Source: a virus. Taken from it: a DNA stretch of 56,286 nt. The position numbers and the translations under genes are program-made. Below, piece after piece: positions 30,379 through 39,400 of the stretch. Each line of letters opens with the position of its first letter. Position 1 is the first letter of the stretch. Below the pieces are notes generated by a model, which had not been told where the DNA came from, made no database searches, and saw only the letters and a program-made list of their open reading frames with translations. The stretch is from positions 1 to 56,286 of IMG/VR virus record IMGVR_UViG_3300047548_001281; one strand, written 5' to 3'.

Positions 30379-31476
30379 TTAGTTGCCTGCTTCGACAATG
30401 TATTTGCCGAATTTCTTGTGGAACTCATCGAAGTTTTTAAGCTGCGAGGGCTCCATCGGCAGTTTGTAAGTCTTGAGTGCAATCTTAGCACCCATGACAA
30501 CAAGTTCCGTTTCAAAGTTGTCCATGATGTAGCGGAAGAAGTTGTCCGCCATAGCATGAAACTCCTTGCTATTGACCCGCTTGTTATCCAGTGCATCCTT
30601 CAGTTCGTAGCACATGGCAATCGTTAGTGCGTACATGGCTGAGATTTCCTTGACAGCCAGATCGCGGACCTTACCCGAGAGAATGTCCTGCGGCTCGGGC
30701 ATCTTGCCTGCGTGACGGCGATGCGCCGCAAACTTGACTGCCAGACCCTCACCCACAGAACCTGCGATCAGGTTGAACAGAGTGTCCGAGTCGGTGTTGT
30801 CCTCGTCCTTGAGCAGGTCGCTTACGAACACCCAGCTACGCGGGGTAGCGAAAGCACGGCTTGAGCCCTTGCTATCGAAGTCATACAGGTCCTGCTTTGC
30901 GAAGGACAGATAACCAACCACGTCCTTGTGAATGCCTTTGTTGACTGCCCAAGTCTGCCATGACGCGAAGTCAGGGCGCATTTCGAGGTGAACGAAACGA
31001 TTCGCCAGGGGCATCGGCATACGATACGTGACACCTTTGTCACTATCACGGTTACCTGCTGCTACGATTACCACATTGTCGGGAAGCGTATACTTGCCGA
31101 CGCGGCGATTGAGAACCAGCTGATAGCCGGCTGCCTGAACCGCGGGGGGCGCGGAATTCATTTCATCGAGGAACAGAACCACGACAGGATACTGCGAAGC
31201 CAGTTCCTCGTCAGGCAGATCAACTGGTGGCGCCCAGTCCATCTTGCCCAGATCCTTGTTGAAGAAGGGGATACCGCGAATGTCAGTAGGCTCCATCTGA
31301 GCCATACGAAGGTCGATCATAAGACCACCTAGTTCATCGGTAATCTCCTGAACGGTCTCGGACTTGCCGATACCCGGGGGACCCCAGATAAAGATGGGAC
31401 GACGGGCTTTGAATGCCGTCATAAGAGCCTTGCGGGCTTGTACAGAAGTTACGGTCAGATTGTCAGTAGCAGCCAT
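30379..31476 (-). CDS. MoxR-type AAA+ ATPase, 365 aa
   Basis: Walker A GPPGIGKS at 32-39, Walker B VLFLDE near 100-105 (LDEMNSAPPAVQ), sensor-1 AAGNRDSD, and an arginine in ANRFVHLEM. AAA_5/MoxR ATPases act with VWA proteins as chaperones; the DUF2201-type VWA protein at 27951-29252 is the likely partner, separated here by nadE. GC-richer than most neighbours. Starts at ATG after AAGGAGTAAGCA. Confidence 0.92.
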   Translation of the reverse strand: MAATDNLTVTSVQARKALMTAFKARRPIFIWGPPGIGKSETVQEITDELGGLMIDLRMAQMEPTDIRGIPFFNKDLGKMDWAPPVDLPDEELASQYPVVVLFLDEMNSAPPAVQAAGYQLVLNRRVGKYTLPDNVVIVAAGNRDSDKGVTYRMPMPLANRFVHLEMRPDFASWQTWAVNKGIHKDVVGYLSFAKQDLYDFDSKGSSRAFATPRSWVFVSDLLKDEDNTDSDTLFNLIAGSVGEGLAVKFAAHRRHAGKMPEPQDILSGKVRDLAVKEISAMYALTIAMCYELKDALDNKRVNSKEFHAMADNFFRYIMDNFETELVVMGAKIALKTYKLPMEPSQLKNFDEFHKKFGKYIVEAGN

Positions 31477-31507
31477 TGCTTACTCCTTGTTGTAAATGTG
31501 AAGTGAT

Positions 31508-31536
31508 ACTATACTATGGGGACGATTTATTGTCAA
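31508..31536 (-). promoter_or_regulatory. sigma70 early promoter
   Basis: Minus strand TTGACA (31531-31536), 17 bp, TATAGT (31508-31513), with the ATAAAT signature after the -35. Drives the MoxR gene. Confidence 0.88.
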
Positions 31537-31554
31537 TCTATCCTGTTGCCCAAA

Positions 31555-31884
31555 TCAGGCACCAGTCCAAGTAACGTTATAGTTGCCCGTGATGACGTTG
31601 CCACGCGCGAAGTTGCGAGCAGGTGCTGCCCACGATGCCGCTTTCAGGATGTCGCCATTTTTGAATTTGGCGTCAGCCTTGATGACCACGAAAGAGTGAA
31701 CCGATCCACGGCTGACCACTTTTAGGTATTTGGTACCCTCGACTACGTGGAGCTTGGCATCAAATTCGGCTTCCATGTCAGCCACAATTTTTTGCTGTTC
31801 CGGGGTCATGTTGCGACCCGAGTTCCACTTACGAAAGTCAGCCTTGATAGCTGCCAGATACCGATCCATTTCCTGCTTGAGCAT
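31555..31884 (-). CDS. conserved phage hypothetical protein, 109 aa
   Basis: Contains YLAAIKADFRKWNSGRNMTPEQQ, GTKYLKVVSRGSVHSFVV and a C-terminal GDILKAASWAAPARNFARGNV. I recognise the pattern (GTKYxKV ... VHSFxVxKADxKFxxGDILKAASWxAPAxNxARGN) as a widely distributed phage protein of unknown function. Starts after TAGGAG behind a consensus promoter. Confidence 0.8.
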   Translation of the reverse strand: MLKQEMDRYLAAIKADFRKWNSGRNMTPEQQKIVADMEAEFDAKLHVVEGTKYLKVVSRGSVHSFVVIKADAKFKNGDILKAASWAAPARNFARGNVITGNYNVTWTGA

Positions 31885-31916
31885 GAAAAACTCCTAAGAT
31901 TTCAGCGTATAACCGT

Positions 31917-31945
31917 ATTATACACGGAATGGTATTATTTGTCAA
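31917..31945 (-). promoter_or_regulatory. consensus sigma70 early promoter with conserved leader
   Basis: Minus strand TTGACA (31940-31945), 17 bp, TATAAT (31917-31922), then ACGGTTATACGCTGAAAT and TAGGAG, the same leader module as at 6567 and 7614. Confidence 0.93.
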
Positions 31946-31947
31946 AT

Positions 31948-33396
31948 TTATTGACCTAGAAGTTTTTTACCTTTAAATAGTATTGGTTTGTTATTATTTG
32001 ATACGCTCCAATACAACAAGTCACGAACCCCATCATTATCGAAATCTTCATACAAAGACGTAGTATTATTATACTGGGCTGCAGGAAAGATCGAAGAATC
32101 TAGTTTTACTAGCTTACCTTGTTTATTATTGAGGTAGACAATAATGCTCTCTGCCATATTTTGCCAAAGAGGATAAACTACAATATCATCGTAACCATCA
32201 GCATTGACATCAGAACAATTCATGTAGTTAAAATTAACTCGCGTCACCTCATTTTCAATGATAGACGGGAGGCGATTAGTGAGATTATCTAATTTATAAC
32301 TGTTTAAAGTAACTATGGTTTGATTGTAGGTGTCATTTTGAACAATTGTTGTCCCACTTACGTAGTTTGTAAGTACAGCAGCATTATATTTACCCACAAA
32401 AATAGTTTCATTCGGGTTGATTTTAAGAAAACAGGATTCATCGTAACCCGCAGCCACATGTAAATCAGTACCTACGTTGGTGGCAAATACGCTACCTAAG
32501 CTATTGTTCCATCCCAAATACGATACAAAAGTTCCTGTAACCAGTCGCTCACTTGTTTTAGACCACACACCGTTAATCAATTCATATTTAGCCAAACTTG
32601 CTGGATTTCCTGGATAAGTATTGTCTGTGTTAGTGATAATCGTTTTACCATCTGCCCTTGCCCTAAAAGTAGAGGCAGAAACATTAGGATACTGATCGCT
32701 CACTGCTACCCATGAACCGTCCATAAATCGGAATGCTTGCTTGGGTCCTGAAAAACCCGCAAAAATTACATCATTGCCTGTTATAGTTTTGACTGCTTCA
32801 ACACTGTGAAACCAATTTGGTGTACCTAAGGTATCTACCTTATATTTGCCATTTCCTTGAGAAAGCATAACTACCGATGTAGCAAATTGCGAAGAGGTAT
32901 CTGAATTGACTTCTCTACCATCTTCTCTATTAACAGCATACGCAAGATCAGGATAACCGTCGTTATTGAAGTCAGAAACAATAACTTTTCGGCTAGCAGC
33001 GTAAAATCTCACGTTTGCCGTCCCGAAAATCTGTTCGTTGGCGTATTTAAACGAACCATCAGGCCTCTGTAAGAAAACTGCAAGTGAGTCATCTGTAGGA
33101 TCAGATTTTGGCAGTCCCATAGCCTCACCTCCCACACCACACCACATGTGGACAACTAAATCTTTTTTACCATCATTATTTAAGTCAACAGCAGAAACCA
33201 TAGGTTGAGCACCTAGGCAACGTTTTTCTACTGGAAAAAAATAATCCTGAAAAGGGGGTAATAGTACGGGAACTGAACTAAAAGTAGCGTTTATTTCAGG
33301 AATAGGGTCAATGGGGCTTTCAGATGGACCACTATTGCCACCTCCACACCCATAAAGGGCAGCAATAATTGCTAAAGCAAGCATTTTAAGTTTCAT
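31948..33396 (-). CDS. surface lipoprotein with VCBS/FG-GAP repeats, 482 aa
   Basis: Signal peptide with lipobox LYGC (Cys 17) and a GGG linker. At least four calcium-binding DxDxDG-type loops: DLNNDGKKDLVV, DFNNDGYPDLAY, DVNADGYDDIVV and DFDNDGVRDLLY, characteristic of VCBS/FG-GAP beta-propellers, so a secreted, lipid-anchored propeller is predicted. The start ATG 33396 follows GGGGAG. An unusual gene for a lytic phage: possible roles are superinfection exclusion or changed cell-surface adhesion. Behind its own promoter at 33428. Confidence 0.85.
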   Translation of the reverse strand: MKLKMLALAIIAALYGCGGGNSGPSESPIDPIPEINATFSSVPVLLPPFQDYFFPVEKRCLGAQPMVSAVDLNNDGKKDLVVHMWCGVGGEAMGLPKSDPTDDSLAVFLQRPDGSFKYANEQIFGTANVRFYAASRKVIVSDFNNDGYPDLAYAVNREDGREVNSDTSSQFATSVVMLSQGNGKYKVDTLGTPNWFHSVEAVKTITGNDVIFAGFSGPKQAFRFMDGSWVAVSDQYPNVSASTFRARADGKTIITNTDNTYPGNPASLAKYELINGVWSKTSERLVTGTFVSYLGWNNSLGSVFATNVGTDLHVAAGYDESCFLKINPNETIFVGKYNAAVLTNYVSGTTIVQNDTYNQTIVTLNSYKLDNLTNRLPSIIENEVTRVNFNYMNCSDVNADGYDDIVVYPLWQNMAESIIVYLNNKQGKLVKLDSSIFPAAQYNNTTSLYEDFDNDGVRDLLYWSVSNNNKPILFKGKKLLGQ

Positions 33397-33427
33397 AGAA
33401 AATCTCCCCAATTATTTACAATAACTA

Positions 33428-33457
33428 ATTGTATTAGTATTTGGTATTTATTGTCAA
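33428..33457 (-). promoter_or_regulatory. sigma70 early promoter
   Basis: Minus strand TTGACA (33452-33457), 18-bp spacer, TACAAT (33428-33433), driving the lipoprotein gene. The -35 contains the stop codon of the upstream small membrane gene. Confidence 0.8.
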
Positions 33458-33624
33458 ATTCGGCAAACTTCTTTGATGTCCGCAGCGGGCCTACTTTGCT
33501 CAACCATTTTCATCCTACATTCATGTTGAAGTTTTTGTTCATTATGAAGGCCCCACCCCAACATACCAAAAAATAATACCATAAGTGCCATAAAGGCTAA
33601 AAGCATCCAATCAGGTTTACCCAT
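33454..33624 (-). CDS. single-span membrane protein, 56 aa
   Basis: Translation from ATG 33624 gives MGKPDWMLLAFMALMVLFF then GMLGWGLHNEQKL... ending EVCRI. One transmembrane helix (residues 6-24) with a short charged C-terminal domain. Its start overlaps the RNA ligase stop; its TGA lies in the next promoter's TTGACA. Unknown function. Confidence 0.7.
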   Translation of the reverse strand: MGKPDWMLLAFMALMVLFFGMLGWGLHNEQKLQHECRMKMVEQSRPAADIKEVCRI

Positions 33625-34513
33625 TTTTGTTCTCCAAAAAGTTACGAACCCATGTTAGGCGTTCTTGTTCAGACATTGCCGTATACTCTGTAATGTTAGC
33701 ACGGATAGCATCGATCAAAGGATAATATTCCTCATCAACCACTTCCTTGAAGGCGTTTGTCATCAACTTGTCAGTTTTGGGATTGCGAGCAACCCACTTC
33801 TTTACCAAGTAATAAGGCGACTTGATTTTGGCCGACACACCTTCGTTTGTATAGAATACAAAACCTTCATGGCGCGCGCCCTTAACTTGTTCCATCAGCC
33901 AACCAACTCTTGTACGATGGTGTTCAACAGGCAATGTACCAAAATCCATTGCCAACATACGAAGCAATTTAGGATTTGGATTAACCGGGCTGTCATCCCA
34001 AGATTTGGCACGATAACCGATCAGGTACATACCTTCCTTTTCAGGGATGATATGCGGATCATTATGATGCACGCATTCAAACATAAACGTGGTGTTGTAC
34101 CATTCACGGCATACTTTGCGATAGGATTCTACATCAATCAGTTCCCTAGCCATTTTTACATAGTCGGAATCTGTCGATCCCGTAGTAGACACAAGGATGT
34201 CATTATTGTGCCAAGTCACTGCAACCATAAAGCCATTAACTTTACGGTAGGCATCAACTTCAGTATAAAGATCCAACACAGGCGCCTTGTCCTCTACACC
34301 ATAGTTATAGATTTTGGTGAAGGGACGAGACACTACATTGAAGTCGGCATCAACAATGGTACCGCGACATTCTTCTAGTAACTTGTTCCATAGGTTTTCC
34401 CAAAATACTCGCTTGGAGTATTTCAGAACATAGATGCCCTCGCCAGCAGGCTTCATTGAAACCAGCTTGGGATTCGCCGCTACAAATTTACGCAAATCTT
34501 GTTTGTCCATCAT
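33617..34513 (-). CDS. RNA ligase, 298 aa
   Basis: Nucleotidyltransferase motif I KVNG (Lys 91, the adenylated lysine), a motif III-like FMFECVHHNDPH, motif IV HEGFVFY and motif V SAKIKSPYYLVKKW. These are the hallmarks of Rnl-type RNA ligases. In T4, RNA ligase repairs tRNAs cut by host anticodon nucleases. A P-loop kinase and a phosphoesterase encoded just upstream could supply end healing. Confidence 0.88.
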   Translation of the reverse strand: MMDKQDLRKFVAANPKLVSMKPAGEGIYVLKYSKRVFWENLWNKLLEECRGTIVDADFNVVSRPFTKIYNYGVEDKAPVLDLYTEVDAYRKVNGFMVAVTWHNNDILVSTTGSTDSDYVKMARELIDVESYRKVCREWYNTTFMFECVHHNDPHIIPEKEGMYLIGYRAKSWDDSPVNPNPKLLRMLAMDFGTLPVEHHRTRVGWLMEQVKGARHEGFVFYTNEGVSAKIKSPYYLVKKWVARNPKTDKLMTNAFKEVVDEEYYPLIDAIRANITEYTAMSEQERLTWVRNFLENKNG

Positions 34514-34743
34514 ACACCAAAGTATCTTAGAACACGCTCCATCGCCTTGATATCACTAACGTGATCCATGTAATCTCGCTTTTGATACTCAGCCAAATCT
34601 CCTTGCTCCATCAAGGATTCTAGTGCTTCTGCTTGTTCAGTAAGCCTGCTAAGACAATCTTTTAGATTTGCCACTGTAATACGATCGGCTGTTTCCCAAT
34701 CAATTGTCAAGCCAACTTCTAAATCTTTTTTATCTTCACTCAT
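34510..34743 (-). CDS. hypothetical protein, 77 aa
   Basis: Acidic helical protein (LKDCLSRLTEQAEALESLME) beginning MSEDKKDLEVGLTID. The start at 34743 overlaps the kinase 3' end; a longer frame to 34764 lies inside that gene. ATGA overlap with RNA ligase suggests a cofactor or coupled expression. Confidence 0.7.
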   Translation of the reverse strand: MSEDKKDLEVGLTIDWETADRITVANLKDCLSRLTEQAEALESLMEQGDLAEYQKRDYMDHVSDIKAMERVLRYFGV

Positions 34744-35143
34744 TAAAAAGCTCCTGAATGTCATACTGAAAACGATCCCTCATACGCTTAAGCGTTTCTT
34801 CGGGGACATTGTGTACGTTGGCGAACTGATTCTGAGCCACGATCATCGTGGGCACGATGCCGAATCGTTTAGCAATTTCGAAATAAGGGCGCAGTTCCTT
34901 GACGGTCGTAAAGGTGTTTGAAACAATCACGCTGTTCCCTCTAGCCAAAGCCTTGTCTGTCATGTTTTGACACCAAGTATGTGCTGCATGAAGTTTGGTA
35001 GCATCAAACTGATAAACACCCTCCTTCATGAAATACATGTCCGCTTCAATGTGAAGCGAATCGCTAAGGGCATCGGCGAGGAGGCGAGCAATCGTGCTTT
35101 TGCCTGAGCCTGGAATACCGCGAACTAGAATCAGTCGTGCCAT
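34736..35143 (-). CDS. P-loop nucleotide/polynucleotide kinase, 135 aa
   Basis: Walker A GIPGSGKS at 9-16 (RGIPGSGKSTIARLLAD), then HIEADMYFM, and VIVSNTFTT. This resembles the 5'-kinase domain of T4 Pnkp and related AAA_33 kinases. With the RNA ligase nearby it likely phosphorylates 5'-OH RNA ends. The 17-nt leader after the promoter at 35167 requires the ATG at 35143. Confidence 0.8.
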   Translation of the reverse strand: MARLILVRGIPGSGKSTIARLLADALSDSLHIEADMYFMKEGVYQFDATKLHAAHTWCQNMTDKALARGNSVIVSNTFTTVKELRPYFEIAKRFGIVPTMIVAQNQFANVHNVPEETLKRMRDRFQYDIQELFNE

Positions 35144-35166
35144 TTTAAATTTTAACAATTTTTAAT

Positions 35167-35195
35167 ATTGTAGTAAATTATGGATTTATTGTCAA
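35167..35195 (-). promoter_or_regulatory. sigma70 early promoter
   Basis: Minus strand TTGACA (35190-35195), 17 bp, TACAAT (35167-35172). It drives the kinase-ligase genes. The -35 contains the TGA stop of the phosphoesterase gene. Confidence 0.87.
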
Positions 35196-35749
35196 AGTAC
35201 AGGACCTGTGTGGTGCCCCTTGATTTCACCTTGTAGGGCGCTGGCGATCAAATCTTCCATTAGGGTAACCACATTGCCAGTTGCGTCGAATCCAGCATCA
35301 CGGGCACGAAACTTTTCCAACCCACTATGATTGCCATGAAGATGTCCATGGAAATGTAGTGACCCACGATGCATACGGTCCCATTCACAGATAGGATAGT
35401 GCATCATCACAATGTAGTTGCCATTGTAGTTCAGTTCCAAATAGTTGTGGATTTCCAGAAACTGAGCAGAGAATGATTCGTTTTTCAGATTTTTACGGTC
35501 ATGGTTACCCGCAACCAAAATCTTGTGCCCATTCAAACGTGCAACAGTTTCCGCAGCTACTTGAGGATTCTGAAACGAAACGTCGCCTAGAATATAAACC
35601 TTATCCCCAGCGGATACATTGGTATTCCATTGTGAGATCATGTCCTCATTCATTTGAGCAGTGCTTTTATAATGCCCGCGAGTTTTTGGGCAGAATTCGC
35701 GGATGCGTTCATGCCCAAAGTGCAAGTCTGATGTAATCCAAGTTTTCAT
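35192..35749 (-). CDS. calcineurin-like metallophosphoesterase, 185 aa
   Basis: All metal-binding motifs are present in order: SDLHFGH (Asp 8, His 10), GDVSF, GNHD, MHYP and GHLHG. Family members hydrolyse phosphomono- or diesters. Position next to kinase and RNA ligase suggests a role in RNA end healing (2',3'-cyclic or 3' phosphate removal), which is inference. Confidence 0.9.
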   Translation of the reverse strand: MKTWITSDLHFGHERIREFCPKTRGHYKSTAQMNEDMISQWNTNVSAGDKVYILGDVSFQNPQVAAETVARLNGHKILVAGNHDRKNLKNESFSAQFLEIHNYLELNYNGNYIVMMHYPICEWDRMHRGSLHFHGHLHGNHSGLEKFRARDAGFDATGNVVTLMEDLIASALQGEIKGHHTGPVL

Positions 35750-35752
35750 TTG

Positions 35753-36007
35753 TCATTTCATCAGTTTGGCCATGATTACTAGTTTTTCTAACCTATCAAT
35801 GGCATAGTTGATGGATTCCAGTTTTTCTCTATAGAGGACCGTGCTCCTAGTCCTGCGCGCCTCTACCTCAATTTTAGACAGTTCAGATACCATTTTATCA
35901 ATGTTACCCAACATTCTATACAGGTCAGCATTGTGGCCAACTGCATTCATTTCTAAACGCAGTTTCCTATATACTTCTTGCCAATCTGTAGAAATTTCAA
36001 TTTTCAT
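35753..36007 (-). CDS. coiled-coil hypothetical protein, 84 aa
   Basis: It begins MKIEISTDWQEVYRKLRLEM and is almost entirely helical with heptads (IDKMVSELSKIEVEARR). First gene after the promoter at 36014. No family recognised. Confidence 0.7.
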   Translation of the reverse strand: MKIEISTDWQEVYRKLRLEMNAVGHNADLYRMLGNIDKMVSELSKIEVEARRTRSTVLYREKLESINYAIDRLEKLVIMAKLMK

Positions 36008-36013
36008 GTCAAT

Positions 36014-36042
36014 ATTCTAACAGATCGTAGAATTATTGTCAA
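36014..36042 (-). promoter_or_regulatory. sigma70 early promoter
   Basis: Minus strand TTGACA (36037-36042), 17 bp, TAGAAT (36014-36019). Confidence 0.82.
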
Positions 36043-36046
36043 ATGA

Positions 36047-36337
36047 TTAAATTCCTTTGAAAAAAAGTTGACTATCTTTTCCCACACCTAGTACACATCC
36101 TAATTTATCATTGAATTGTATGAGCGCCCAAGATTTGTCCTTGTTTACCACTAACAAATATTTTGATTTGCCATCAGGTGCTGTACCTGCCCATTTAGGT
36201 TCGTCGCCTAGTTCCTTTATTTCTTTTAGTAATTGGTCAACGGGGAAACAAATAACAGGTTTAGGTACTTCCACTTGGGCGCCGGCTATAGAGCTTGTTA
36301 GGCAGAATAGGGGCGCCATTATAATTTTCTTAATCAT
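36047..36337 (-). CDS. small exported protein, 96 aa
   Basis: Sec signal peptide (MIKKIIMAPLFCLTSS then IAGA, cleavage before QVEVPKP). The mature part has two cysteines (VICFP, LGCVLG) and a KYLLVVNKDKSWALIQFNDKL core. The first 70 bp of the gene region, including the signal peptide, is an exact copy of a segment at 40001-40070, where a decayed paralogue lies. A GAATAAATA late motif precedes it. Periplasmic or secreted; role unknown. Confidence 0.78.
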   Translation of the reverse strand: MIKKIIMAPLFCLTSSIAGAQVEVPKPVICFPVDQLLKEIKELGDEPKWAGTAPDGKSKYLLVVNKDKSWALIQFNDKLGCVLGVGKDSQLFFKGI

Positions 36338-36353
36338 TTTGGCCCCTTTAAAA
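36284..36353. repeat. perfect 70-bp direct repeat, copy 1
   Basis: Identical to 40001-40070. It covers the ribosome site and signal peptide of the exported protein gene. The two copies flank the autotransporter gene, so recombination between them would delete it. Confidence 0.95.
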
Positions 36354-36356
36354 GTG

Positions 36357-36365
36357 TATTTATTC
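36357..36365 (-). promoter_or_regulatory. candidate late promoter (GAATAAATA)
   Basis: Minus-strand TGAATAAATAC, 19 bp upstream of the exported protein start at 36337. It is similar to the motif in front of prkA. Confidence 0.45.
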
Positions 36366-36376
36366 AGATACCGTGC

Positions 36377-36399
36377 GGAAAGCCCTTTAAGGGCTTTCC
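36377..36399. terminator. strong hairpin downstream of the autotransporter gene
   Basis: GGAAAGCCC pairs with GGGCTTTCC around TTTAA (9 bp, extendable). It lacks a T-run, but its position after the autotransporter stop suggests a transcription end or mRNA stabiliser. Confidence 0.6.
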
Positions 36400-36474
36400 A
36401 CATTCCCAAACATCCAAATTTTAAAAGTATATTGTAACCTAAAATGTTACTACATAACTCCTTTGATAGACTGA

Positions 36475-39400
36475 TTAGAAGCCTATAGTGTAACTTACAC
36501 CTGCGGATGAAATTCTGACGTTATTAAGGTCACGTTGTACCCAACCTACATTAAAACCAATAGATTGATTTGCAGCGATTGAATAATTCATGCCTAATCC
36601 AACTGCGGCTGATGTATGATTACTACCGATCAAAGGTGAGCTAAAATTACCCATGTCGCTAGATACATTTACACTACCCGCATTGCTTCTCACATTATGT
36701 ATTATACCCAAACTTGTTGAAGCTGACAGTTTATCCAAAAACTTACGTGAAACAGTTACACCTGCTAGTAGGTCTGTTGAAGTTTGTGTAACCGAATCGT
36801 ATGTAAGAGGAAATATCGGTCCTTCTTCAGTAAAGCCATTTACCTTAAAGCGTGAATAACGTACTCCAAAGTATGGGCTGACATTTGTATTCAAACCAAT
36901 TGATTCAGTATACGAAACTCTTGCTTGTACTGCGTCGCCACGAACACCGGTTTTATCAGTACCAATTGTATAATCGCCTGAACCTGTGATAGCAGACAAG
37001 GATGCTCCGAAACCACGGCCATTTTTATTCTGTCTCCAACCAATCACAGCACCCATTGCAGGAGTGTCAGTTGAAAACTTGACAGTGCCAACTGTTGGTT
37101 CTCCCAACAATTTATTACCAAATACACCTACACGCCAATTATCATTGATAGATTTAGCTAGGGTAATACCGGATGAGCCTAGATCACCTGATGAGATTCG
37201 ACTTACACCATAGTTTATACTGGCACAATATCCCATTTTACCGAACATTGTACAATCGCTACCTACCATACCAGTGATACTACCGCTAGCCAAACCATTC
37301 ATGGCATTCATACTAGTTGCTACACCATCAACTTTAGCTTGAACAACTGTGCCATCGGGCATTACCCATAGCTGTACCGAATCAGCAGTATATACTAAAC
37401 GACCACCTGATCCAATCAAACTATCAAATCTACCCACTACACTTCCTGCTGTTAGATAAGTATATTTACCTATAGAAGTTGGAGCATCCAAGATTGTAAT
37501 GTTACCTGCTAATGTAGCTACTCCTGGAATATAAAACTGCTGATTACCATAGATAACAGTAGTACCGTTGGTAGTTTGTGTATAGTTTGAACCCAATGAA
37601 GCAGAATTACTCATAGAAGTCAGATCCAGTGTGCCGCTATTAGTAATACTACTAATAGTACCCGATACAAAGTGTAACGTGCCGTTATTTGTAACACTAC
37701 CCATTGTACCTTCATTTACCGCTACACCACTATTAGTGATGTCACCTGTAACACCAGCAGAACCATTCACAAAAAGACCTTGGTTATCAACTGTTCCTAC
37801 AGTATTATTATTAGTGAAAGTATTTAGATTAGTGCCATTACCCATTGTACCTGAGTTAGTTACTACACCAGTATTAACCCAATCACCAGTTGTACCTGCA
37901 TTGGTAAATTCACCTGAATTAGATACAGCACCAGTTGTACCTGAGTTGTTGAAAGTACCTGAGTTGGTTATGCTATCAGTGATGCCAGTTACATCGTTGA
38001 TAAATGTACCAGTATTATTTACTGTACCAACTACTCCACCATTAGTAAACGTACCATTATTAGTACCATTACCCATAGTACCACTGTTATTTACATTACC
38101 ATCGTTGATCCAGTCACCAGTTGTACCTGCATTAGTAAATGTACCATTATTAGCTACTACACCAGTTGTACCTGAGTTGTTGAAAGTACCTGAGTTAGTT
38201 ACATCACCAGTAGTACCTGTTGCGTTATTAGTAAATGTACCTGTGTTATTCACAGTACCAGTTGTACCTGAGTTGTTGAATGTGTCGTTGTTAGTGCCAT
38301 TACCCATTGTACCTGAGTTATTAACAGTACCATCATTAACCCAATCACCAGTTGTACCACTATTAGTTAGTGTACCAGAATTTGTCACTGATCCCGTAAT
38401 TGTACCGCTGTTGGTAGCAGTACCATTGTTAACTAAACTAGAAATAGTACCAGTTTGGCTATTAGTAAATGAGTTATTATTAGTTACATCACTCGCCGCG
38501 CCATTATTAACAAATGTACCATTATTAGTCACACCACTTGAGCTAGCAATGCTGCCATTATTAGTCAAAGTGGCACCTTGATTAATAGTAGTAGAACCAG
38601 TATAAGTATTAACTTCCGTAAATGTAACACTTCCGCCATTACCACTATTAGCAATAATAACATTACCTGAACCACTGATTACACCGCCAATAGTTGCTGA
38701 ATTACTATTTTGATCGATAGTCATTCCACCTGGTTGTACGTCAAACAATTGAGTCAATGTAGCACCGTCCAACATAAGTTGAATAACACCATTGTTAACT
38801 GTGATATTACCTGAATCCAATACATCAGTGCCTGTTGTAGTGTTTGTTACATTGCTGATTAGTGTTGGTCCGCTATTGTTTGGAGCAAGTGTTCCAGGAT
38901 TAGGGGCTATTGGACCAAATGGTTGTCCATTCTGTAGAGTCGTTCCAATAATTTCATCAACAAAAAGTACAGGATTTAGCATCATATCATCAAGGTTGAA
39001 TACACCAAAACCTAGTATATAGTCACCATCAGATGGTGCAGTAAATGTAGCAGTTTGCCAACCAGTAGCACCATAGGAACCCGTTGAGTAATCTCCTGTT
39101 CCTGGATTAGTAAATCCCAATAAAGCATATTGACTATTATAGTTGTTCAACGTAGCAGTTGTGCTTGGATCACCTACTTTAACTAAAGTAGCGATGGAAC
39201 CATCATTAAATGGAACATAGTCCGTGCTAATATACTGCCAGGCTAAAGTAAATGTTTGACCTGCTGTCAACGTAACAACTCTTGTTGTCCAAGCTGCTGT
39301 AGTTGGCTTGCCTTGACCATTACCAGTAGTTTGTGCTTGATTGACTAACATAGATTGAATCCCACTAATACTATCTTGTGTTAGATTCAAACCATTGACC

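Noticed and set aside
33665-34378. Rightward frame of 237 codons opposite the RNA ligase
   Set aside because: Antisense shadow of a gene with full nucleotidyltransferase motifs.
37631-38581. Rightward frame of 316 codons opposite the autotransporter repeats
   Set aside because: It is a repetitive PLLV-type product arising from the antisense of the NSGT repeats; no ribosome site.
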